Positions 13,621 to 21,528 of a stretch of DNA of 25,420 bases are shown one piece after another (position 1 is the stretch's first letter; each line of letters starts with the position of its first letter). Source of the DNA: a virus. The stretch covers positions 1 to 25,420 of the IMG/VR virus record IMGVR_UViG_3300032282_002373. The stretch is one strand, 5' to 3'. The notes under the pieces are model-generated. The model did no database searches, was not told the DNA's origin, and was given only the letters and a program-made list of their open reading frames with translations. Made by a program: the position numbers and the translations under genes.

Positions 13621-16600
13621 TCAGTCGACTGACTTCGCCTCTTCCGTCGCCTTGCGCACCATCTCCGCAAGACGAATCTTCATCTGACGGGTGTCATCCA
13701 GCTTAGTGCGTTTCTCTTCGCCGCTTAGGTTAGATGCCCGGATGGCGTTCTCAAACTTGGTGATCTGCTGCATGTTCGAGATAAAGTAGTCCGCTACGCC
13801 GGCCTGTGCAAATTCATCGCTGCGCTTGCTAATCAGTTCCTTGGCTTCCGCAACACGCCCTTCAGCCAGCATGCGGTCAACGGTGGTCTTAACTTTCTTG
13901 ACATCGTCCATGCGTTCATACACAGCATCGATAATGCCGCCGGCATCGTTGGGCTGGAACGAACTGCCGATCACCGGCATGTCCGATAAACGCTTCACAG
14001 TCTTCTCTGGAGACTCCCCGGTAGGCACGCCCATACTGAGCGCCTGCATGAGTGCCAGCCCCATCGTGCCGGTGTAGCCGCTTACCAGCGCTTCAATCTT
14101 GATTGGGGATAACCCCAACCCCGAGCCCATCATTTTGGCAATCTCGCTGGTGCCCTCGCGGAACTGCTGCTCAGGAAGCACCGCCTGCTCACGCCTAGAA
14201 AGAATATCCCGCCCGGTGTAAAACGACTTGCCAAGTGCAGCTTCAATCCCGGGCTTGAGCGCTTGTGGGATGGGGGGCGTAATTGGTATGTTGACGCCTT
14301 TGTACGGCATAGTTGCCATACTCGTCCCGCCCGGAAGCGTTTGCAGAATGATGGTATTGAGCGCCTTAACCGCCTCTTCCGCGCCGTGCTCGTTTGTCAT
14401 CGAGTTGTATAACGCCTCGGGCAACGCTTTGAACAGGTAACCAATTTCATACGGGATTGGAACCTTGATGGGCTCGTCAATACCGGCAATGCGGATGAAC
14501 CAGTTCCCGTACTTCTGTTCAGGAGTCGCGTTCTTGTATGCCTCGTCATCCTGCATCATGGCAGCATACGCCAAGGACGCACCAAACATAAGCGCCCCAC
14601 GGGTGATCAGCTTCTCCTGAATCTTCAGGCGTTTGTCGAATGGCAGCTTGCCCGTCAGCGCCTTGTACAGCACGTTCAGACCTTGGATCTGCGAGTTGAA
14701 GAACGGGATCAGCGCATTTGCCATGTGGATGCTAGGGGACGCACCGCGCTTGTTAAAGTTCATCGACTCCAACGACATCAGCGTGGCTTCCATCTCGGAC
14801 AACCCCTGCTTGATGTAGCTGTTGTACTGTGCGCGGCGGGTCGCGGCATCGGCTTCCATGTTGAGCGCCTCGGCCCTCGCGATCAGCGATCCGAGGTTAC
14901 CCTTGCCCGACAGCATGTCGTTCAGAATCTTGGTCATGGCCTCGCTGCTGTTGCCGCCCGCAAAGATCTGCCCGCCTGTGATACCGCGCTTCTCTAGCGT
15001 AGACTTGGTAGTGGATTTGCCAAGCTGCCCCAACGCCCCAAGGACCGGGGCAAAGTCAGCACCCGACAGGAGCGGAGCGGCCAACGAGTCACGGAATATC
15101 TGGCGTGCAGCATATGTGGGGCTCAGCGTCACTGCTCTGCGCAATATGGTTGATGGCAAGCCCAGCATTCGGACAAGCACGGGCATCTGAGTTGGGATGC
15201 CTTGCATGCCCTTGACCAAAAGATCCGCAGGAACGCCTGCCGTGTCGGTGTCTACGATGGCGTGGTAGTCGTCACCATCCATTTTAAATCGCACTGTTTT
15301 TGGATCCGCAGTACCCGGCCCCCGCCGAATATGCGCTAATCCTATGTCTTGAAGCTCGTTCATGGAGTTCTTGGTAGCCAGATTGCGCAGCCCCATGTCC
15401 GTAATCAAAGCTGTGTTCTGAACGGAGCTTGTTAGGAAATCAAGGATCGGACGGTCACCGCCAACCAGCTCGTGCAGGTATGGCTGCTCAGCAATACTGC
15501 CAATCCGAATGGGCGTCTCACCGCCGATGGTGAGTGACGCTACGCCATCCTTTTCCCGGTAGAAGGGAATGTAATCGTTCTCCTTGGTCAACCGTGCCGC
15601 GTGCTCTTTCGATATGGCCCCCGACTGCGCAAGGAAGCCGACCATGTTGCGGTTGTACTCGTTGTACACCTCGCGGGCCTGTTTGAAGTTTTCCTCCAGC
15701 CCGGGCGTAGCGCGGATGCTTGCCATAGCACTGTTAAGCTGGGCCTCGGTCAGTTCGTTGCCAAAGTGCAACGTCTGGAACCCTTTGTTCTTGGCCCGGA
15801 TGCCGGCCAGATACATCGTGAATAAGCGGTTGGCTGCGTCTGGACTGCCGGCGGGGGCCTTCTTTAAGATGTCCACAACCTGCTGGATGTTGGCCCCGTC
15901 AACGCTTTCGACAACGTACTCAGTGCGCCCGTCAGGCCGCTTCTTGGCAACCCGTTGAATGGCACCGTTGGCAACCGACTGCGCGGTGTAGTTCATCCGC
16001 TGGTCGTACATACGCAGGTAGTACATCATCTGCGAGCCCTTGAGCGCTTCCATCCCCTTGGATACTCGCTCCAGTGGTGCAAACCGATCCACCAACTGCG
16101 TCTCAAGACCAAGGAAACCGCCCGATGCTGAGCGTATCCTGTCAATGACACCGCGCTCCTTGGCAACAAACTTGTCAGTGATGGCCCCTGCTGCAGCAAG
16201 CCCCGGGTTGGCGTAGCTAACCAGTTTTGGATAAGCAATCCCTGCGGGGGACATGGTGATGCCGGCCTTCGCCGCCGTGGTCGAGGGCGTGAACAGTTTG
16301 TAGATGTTCCCCACCGATGCATCGGCCATGTTCTCGGTTTTGAACCCGATGAAGTTCAGAAGCGCCCGGTAGATCTTTTGCAGCAGATTGGTGCCATGCC
16401 ACGTACGCGCAGCCAGCTTGTCCCGTAGCACTTTGTTTGACATCACTTCGGATGCAAACTCATGGATGTCTTTCTTGCCGTACTCGTTCTCAAAAGCACT
16501 ATCGTTCTGGATAGACTTGAACAGCTTCTCCAGTTCTGCCCGGGCCGCACGTTGCTCTTTAGTAAGCTGCGACGGATCCACCGTCAGCAACCGTGTGGTC

Positions 16601-19600
16601 ACCGCGTGGGTTATCTCGTGCAGCAGCGCCTCTTCGGTCAGCGCTTGGGAGTCGATGGTAACGGTGTTGGTCTCAAAGTCGTACACGCCCTCGGCACGCT
16701 TGCCCTTGTGCATCAAGTTGTCTTCGACGCGCAGCTTGGTCCGCATGACCAGAGGGCGCAGGTTCTTGACCAGCTCCTTGACGAACGGCGAGTTCGAGTT
16801 GGCCCCCACGGCATCCAGCGCATCGAGCACACGCCCATCCTGCACAGCCTCCAGTGCCGTGCCAGTCAGGTCGACGGTGTCGCGCAGTTCATAGTCAGGG
16901 CTGTTCTCTCGAAGCAGCTTGGCACCGGACTTCGCTTTTGTACTTAGTTTGGTCTTGCCCGTCTCACCCTCCAACTCACCCGCCGCAGCAATTTCTTTTC
17001 TAATGTCGCGGATGCGTTTAGCCACATCCTTCAATGCCTCCGAAACAAGCGGATTTTTAATGCCTAAGAAGCTTGAAGAAATTCGCGTAGTCGTTCGTTT
17101 TGCCGCAGGCACGCGCTGTTTCATTTTGGCCGCTGCCGTTAGGTACTTTTGCAGGTCTGCCTGCAAAGAAACCGTTTCCGCATCGCTTTCAAGCCCGATC
17201 CCTGTATCCCCACGCGCATTTGCAACAGCCAAATCTTCGCGTGCGTTTGAAAGGTCTCGTTTGATAAGGCGCTGTTCCTCTAAAAGCGCCAGCCGCTTTT
17301 GCTCCGGTTGGACTTTCAGCGCATTAAACCGTGCTACCGCTTGGTCAATAGCTTTTTCTGCGGTAACAAGCGTTTGTACTTTTTCAAAGGCAATATCTTG
17401 TAGTTGATCCGCTGCAAAAACAGCGTCATATCGCGCCTTCTGCTCTTGTTTGACTTTGTTGGCCGCTTCCATATCGGCTTTGCTGATCTCCACATTGCGT
17501 TGCTTGACCCCGCGCTTTTCAGTTAAGCGCATGTCCGGTTTTGTATACGTGCGCTTTTCGGTTTCAGGCAATCCGATCTGAGACGCGTCCCCCGTATACA
17601 GAACTTTAGCGGGCTGTATCTCTTTGCGTGATACAGGGCCGAGAGCACGCCCCTTTGTCTTGTCAAGCTGGGCCTGCTCTTCTTCCGACACCGCCTGCCC
17701 ATACGTTTCCCGGGTCAGCTTGTCGAGCGTCTCAAGGCGCTGTTCAGACGTCTCACGCGTGTCGATAGATACGCCGCGCAGTTTGGCAAGTTGCTTGTCA
17801 CGCTTGAGAAGCTGGGCCTCCGCTTTCTTGCGCCAAGCCTCTGTTTGCTTTCGCTTTTCCTCTGAAAGAGAGGGGTCTTCTAGACTTGCTTTGTGCTTTT
17901 GAACTAGCGCCGACTCTTCGCCGCGAAGACGGTACGCCGTCGCGTAGCTCGCGTCCTTGTCCTCCGCCCGCTTACGAAGTTTTGCAACATACGTGGTCAA
18001 CGCTACTTGTGCGGCATCGCGTTCTGCTTGCGACAGATTGGCGTCGTTGACCATGTCCTCAAGCGCCTGTCGTTTAAGCGGGGCATCATCAATCTGTCGC
18101 AGCATCTCACGCCGCCGCTCGAACGACACACGTTGAGATGGCAACGCAGCAAGCTCTTCCTCTAGCTTGCGCTGCTTACCGGCGGCTTTGTCTCGTTCTT
18201 CGGACTTTTTAGCATCTGCAAGTTGGTTAGCCTTTCTTGCTGCCGCTTGCGCAGTGTTCTCCGCTTTTGCGGTCTCCTGTTCTTTTTCTTCCGCAAACAA
18301 GTCTTCCTGTACGGCAGGTGCCGTTTTTTTCTCAACAGGCGCTTCAGCGGTTTTTGGTAGCGGCATCAGCCTGTTGAGCGCGTTGCGTGCGTCGTGTCGC
18401 GCCCCGCCACTATCGGAATCGTTGATTGTGTCTAGTAGGCTTTTAGCAACCTTGGCTTTCTCAAGCCGCGCCTTGGCGGCTTTCATCTCTTCAGAAACGG
18501 TTAGCGTCTCTTTAATCTTCGTATCGTATTTTGCCGAGGTTTCGGACACGCGTTGCAAAAGCGTGTTGTATGCACCTTGAAGATTGGCAAGTTTTGTAAG
18601 CGCGGGCTTAGCGCCACCACGGGCCTCGGGCTCCGCTTTTTTAACCGCCGCTTTAGCCCTCGCCGCCTGTTCTTGCAAACGCTGAATGGTGTTTGCCAAC
18701 GGCTGCAGCGGGATGCCTGCATCTGCCGCAACTTTGTCTATGGCTTGTCTTGCCGCGGCATATTCTTTCTCAATCTGCGCAGTGCGTTCATCCAGTGCTT
18801 TGGAGGCGGGGCGAACTGTTGCCGCACCTTCTTCCGCTATGCCAAAATAGGATTGCAGGACTTGAGTGGCACCACCAATACCCTGACCAACATCGCTCAA
18901 AAGCCAATTAGCCACAGTACGCCGCGCATCCGCGTCGGCCATGATCTGTGCTTGATTTTCTCCGATAAGACGAAGCAGCCCCGTTTCCTTTTTGCTCAGA
19001 GTTTGCTTTGCACTTTTTGCGAGCATACCCTGCAGTTCACGCGGAGAGACTTCCTGTTGTGATTGGCGTTCAATCTGTGCAAGCTGCTGCCGAAGATACC
19101 GGTCCGTCTCCGGCGCTGCGCGGCCTTGTCGCACACTGTTGAGCCACTCCGCAACATCCTCCCGATAGGGGCTCAGTGCCGGCAGGTTATCGTCGATCCG
19201 GTCCAGTAAAGCCGCCTGCGCTTCTGTCAGGCTGGGCAGACTGCGCACACGCTCTATTTCTGTACGAAGCGCTGCGCGAGACGCAGGCGCTGGCGAAAGC
19301 TGTCCGACTGTTTGCGTACCGGGCATTTCAAGCGTGCCCTTGATCTGCGGCCCTTCCGCATCCTCAAACCCACCTTGCCTGCGAAGGTAGCTTATGCGCT
19401 CCGTAATGGCGCGTGCAGCCCCCTTTCGACCTTCCTGCCGCGCAGCTATGAACTCCTTGCTCAGCCGCTTCAGTTCATCCTTAACCGCCCGCAGCGCTTC
19501 TGGAGTTTTTTCGGAACCGGTGCGCGTCAACGGTGTCTTTACCCCCGGCTCAACACCGGGAATCAGCATCTGGCTTTTATCGGTGCGTACGCGCAGTTCT

Positions 19601-21519
19601 GCAATTAGCTCCCGGGCGTCATCGCGCCGGCCTTCCTTACGCGCTTTATTGATTGCGGCTTTAATCTCGTTGATTGGCCGTGTGCTCGGCGTGCCGGCCA
19701 CCGCTTTGGGCGTGCGGTCCATTGCCGCAAACGACTGATCGAGCGTGCGGGGCTCTGTTGGTTCAACCGTCGTGTCTTCAACAACTGGAGTTACCGGTGC
19801 TGCTGCAATTGCTGCCGCCTTCTTGCCCTTTGCTTTCTTTGCGGGAGCCGCTTCTGCTCCCACAGGCACAGTTACTTCGCCGGTCAGTTCTTCCTGTGCC
19901 AGTCGCTGCTGAAGCATCTCCAAGAAAAGCGCATTCTCTTCCGGCGTCAGCCCCGGCACTTGCTCGTTGTTTGCAACCATCTCGGCAGCAACTTCAGGCG
20001 AGCCCATGATGGCTTCTACGTGCGACTGGATCTCTTCCATCCGCGCAGGGGCCGTGAACGGTGCGGGTTCCGAAACAATCGCCGCTTCCTCTACTTTCTT
20101 ACCCCGTTTTGTCGCTGCAACAGGTGCGGTCGGCATCGGCGTAACAGTCGTAGGCGGCGGAGTGACGACGGGCGCAACGGCAGTCGGTATGGCTGGTACA
20201 GCGGCAATAGCCGCAGGTGCAACGGCAGGCGCAACGGCAGGAGTAGCCGATGGACGGAAGTCAACCCCGGGGTGTAGCTGGCGTACACGGCGGATCTCGT
20301 CCACCAGCGGCTGCATAGTCTCTTTGGCGTAAGTGTCCCGGGCTACACGCGCATCCTTGGCGTCTGCTACGGACAGCGGGTCTTTCTCTGCGCTCAGCGC
20401 CTTGACGGCTTGATTGAGCCGTTGCATCTCAACGTTGGCAGCAACGTAGTCCGCCCGCAGCTTTGCTGCATATGCAGGATCCGCATCTGCAATCTGCTTT
20501 TGCTGCGCTGCAGCATCGTCTTGCTGTTGCTGAAGTTCCGCGGCCTTGGCGGCTTCTTCCTGTTGCTTTGCCGCAACATCCATCCGGGCACCGCCACGCT
20601 CCGACAGCCGGCCAATGGCACCGAGCGGTGCCAGCAGCCCTACCTGATACGCAGTCTCACCGTATTCTTTAAGCGCGTCGGGGCTCGAGAGCGACAGGCC
20701 CGCCTGTGCCCGCTCCAGCATCTGCTGTGCAACTTCTGTGGGAATCTCGGCCAGAGCGCCAACACCCACACCTTTGGCAAGCACCGTCAGCAACCGTTCG
20801 TCAGCCAGCTTAGCTGCACCCGCGGCACTGCGACTCAGCAGCGCCTCCATAGGGATGCCAGTCAGTTTCTGCACCAGCTTGCCGCCAAATGGAATCAAAC
20901 TTGAGGCTACGTCCAATCCTGCCTGCGGAATAGCTGCGGCTGCAGCCCGACCTGCATTTACGGGAACGCCTTCTTGCGCTTGCCGCTCAATGTTGCCACC
21001 AAACTGCTGTACCAGAGAAGGTAACAACGCACCGCCAATACCGCCAACTGTTGCACCAATGGGGCCAAGTGCAGAACCCGCCATCGCCCCGAGTCGCGCA
21101 CTACCTGCCATTGCAGCTAGGTTAGGTGCTTGTTCTGCAAGTGCCGCTGGGATCTGGCTTAGCGCCTCGCCAGCCGCTGATAGAACGCCATCTTTGTTGT
21201 ACGCGTCTTTGACTTTCTGCAGGCTGACTTGGTCAGCGTATTTCTTGTTTATCGCTTCGCCGCGCTCAAGTCCGGCGCGTGCTGCCTCTTCGGCAGCCCC
21301 GGTAGCGGCCCCAAGGGCTGTACGCCCGCTGGAGATAATGGACTCAACGCCCTTGCCTATAGCAGCGCCAATCCCAGTTTTTGGTTTGGGCGCTGCCGCT
21401 TCCTCGGGGGGTTGTGCAGCCATTAGCTGCTGTGCAATTCTGGCTAACTGTCTCGCATCCTCTACATTACCCGCTGCATCTGCATTGCGCAACGCTGTGA
21501 GGACTTGATTAAGTTCCAT
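13621..21519 (-). CDS. Giant virion-type polyvalent protein with internal zincin motif
   Basis: This protein of about 2632 residues is the largest in the window. Residues 1-300 are Ala/Gly-rich with a hydrophobic stretch near 130-165 (LGAMAGSALGPIGATVGGIGG), which could touch membranes. Residues 300-1560 are charged, Ala/Lys/Glu-rich and largely coiled coil. Near 1560-1740 lies a zincin-like domain with LLHEITHAV (His1634, Glu1635, His1638) and HEFASEV (Glu1687 or Glu1691), a possible third ligand. The C-terminal third is globular and includes SIHMANALIPFFNSQIQGLN, which I read as LPD38-like, a large polyvalent protein associated domain. Such giant proteins are thought to be injected with the DNA. 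The ATG at 21519 has AGGTG before it; a GTG at 21528 lies within that same sequence. Confidence 0.85.
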   Translation of the reverse strand: MELNQVLTALRNADAAGNVEDARQLARIAQQLMAAQPPEEAAAPKPKTGIGAAIGKGVESIISSGRTALGAATGAAEEAARAGLERGEAINKKYADQVSLQKVKDAYNKDGVLSAAGEALSQIPAALAEQAPNLAAMAGSARLGAMAGSALGPIGATVGGIGGALLPSLVQQFGGNIERQAQEGVPVNAGRAAAAAIPQAGLDVASSLIPFGGKLVQKLTGIPMEALLSRSAAGAAKLADERLLTVLAKGVGVGALAEIPTEVAQQMLERAQAGLSLSSPDALKEYGETAYQVGLLAPLGAIGRLSERGGARMDVAAKQQEEAAKAAELQQQQDDAAAQQKQIADADPAYAAKLRADYVAANVEMQRLNQAVKALSAEKDPLSVADAKDARVARDTYAKETMQPLVDEIRRVRQLHPGVDFRPSATPAVAPAVAPAAIAAVPAIPTAVAPVVTPPPTTVTPMPTAPVAATKRGKKVEEAAIVSEPAPFTAPARMEEIQSHVEAIMGSPEVAAEMVANNEQVPGLTPEENALFLEMLQQRLAQEELTGEVTVPVGAEAAPAKKAKGKKAAAIAAAPVTPVVEDTTVEPTEPRTLDQSFAAMDRTPKAVAGTPSTRPINEIKAAINKARKEGRRDDARELIAELRVRTDKSQMLIPGVEPGVKTPLTRTGSEKTPEALRAVKDELKRLSKEFIAARQEGRKGAARAITERISYLRRQGGFEDAEGPQIKGTLEMPGTQTVGQLSPAPASRAALRTEIERVRSLPSLTEAQAALLDRIDDNLPALSPYREDVAEWLNSVRQGRAAPETDRYLRQQLAQIERQSQQEVSPRELQGMLAKSAKQTLSKKETGLLRLIGENQAQIMADADARRTVANWLLSDVGQGIGGATQVLQSYFGIAEEGAATVRPASKALDERTAQIEKEYAAARQAIDKVAADAGIPLQPLANTIQRLQEQAARAKAAVKKAEPEARGGAKPALTKLANLQGAYNTLLQRVSETSAKYDTKIKETLTVSEEMKAAKARLEKAKVAKSLLDTINDSDSGGARHDARNALNRLMPLPKTAEAPVEKKTAPAVQEDLFAEEKEQETAKAENTAQAAARKANQLADAKKSEERDKAAGKQRKLEEELAALPSQRVSFERRREMLRQIDDAPLKRQALEDMVNDANLSQAERDAAQVALTTYVAKLRKRAEDKDASYATAYRLRGEESALVQKHKASLEDPSLSEEKRKQTEAWRKKAEAQLLKRDKQLAKLRGVSIDTRETSEQRLETLDKLTRETYGQAVSEEEQAQLDKTKGRALGPVSRKEIQPAKVLYTGDASQIGLPETEKRTYTKPDMRLTEKRGVKQRNVEISKADMEAANKVKQEQKARYDAVFAADQLQDIAFEKVQTLVTAEKAIDQAVARFNALKVQPEQKRLALLEEQRLIKRDLSNAREDLAVANARGDTGIGLESDAETVSLQADLQKYLTAAAKMKQRVPAAKRTTTRISSSFLGIKNPLVSEALKDVAKRIRDIRKEIAAAGELEGETGKTKLSTKAKSGAKLLRENSPDYELRDTVDLTGTALEAVQDGRVLDALDAVGANSNSPFVKELVKNLRPLVMRTKLRVEDNLMHKGKRAEGVYDFETNTVTIDSQALTEEALLHEITHAVTTRLLTVDPSQLTKEQRAARAELEKLFKSIQNDSAFENEYGKKDIHEFASEVMSNKVLRDKLAARTWHGTNLLQKIYRALLNFIGFKTENMADASVGNIYKLFTPSTTAAKAGITMSPAGIAYPKLVSYANPGLAAAGAITDKFVAKERGVIDRIRSASGGFLGLETQLVDRFAPLERVSKGMEALKGSQMMYYLRMYDQRMNYTAQSVANGAIQRVAKKRPDGRTEYVVESVDGANIQQVVDILKKAPAGSPDAANRLFTMYLAGIRAKNKGFQTLHFGNELTEAQLNSAMASIRATPGLEENFKQAREVYNEYNRNMVGFLAQSGAISKEHAARLTKENDYIPFYREKDGVASLTIGGETPIRIGSIAEQPYLHELVGGDRPILDFLTSSVQNTALITDMGLRNLATKNSMNELQDIGLAHIRRGPGTADPKTVRFKMDGDDYHAIVDTDTAGVPADLLVKGMQGIPTQMPVLVRMLGLPSTILRRAVTLSPTYAARQIFRDSLAAPLLSGADFAPVLGALGQLGKSTTKSTLEKRGITGGQIFAGGNSSEAMTKILNDMLSGKGNLGSLIARAEALNMEADAATRRAQYNSYIKQGLSEMEATLMSLESMNFNKRGASPSIHMANALIPFFNSQIQGLNVLYKALTGKLPFDKRLKIQEKLITRGALMFGASLAYAAMMQDDEAYKNATPEQKYGNWFIRIAGIDEPIKVPIPYEIGYLFKALPEALYNSMTNEHGAEEAVKALNTIILQTLPGGTSMATMPYKGVNIPITPPIPQALKPGIEAALGKSFYTGRDILSRREQAVLPEQQFREGTSEIAKMMGSGLGLSPIKIEALVSGYTGTMGLALMQALSMGVPTGESPEKTVKRLSDMPVIGSSFQPNDAGGIIDAVYERMDDVKKVKTTVDRMLAEGRVAEAKELISKRSDEFAQAGVADYFISNMQQITKFENAIRASNLSGEEKRTKLDDTRQMKIRLAEMVRKATEEAKSVD

Positions 21520-21528
21520 AAACCGCAC

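Noticed and set aside
13449-13706. 85-codon plus-strand frame crossing the convergent gap
   Set aside because: It overlaps the ends of two well-supported genes and both hairpins, and its product shows no pattern.
20738-21508. 256-codon plus-strand open frame opposite the giant gene
   Set aside because: It is the antisense of an Ala/Gly-rich coding stretch. Its Ser/Ala/Pro-rich product has no domain pattern, and the minus strand has the longer conserved gene.
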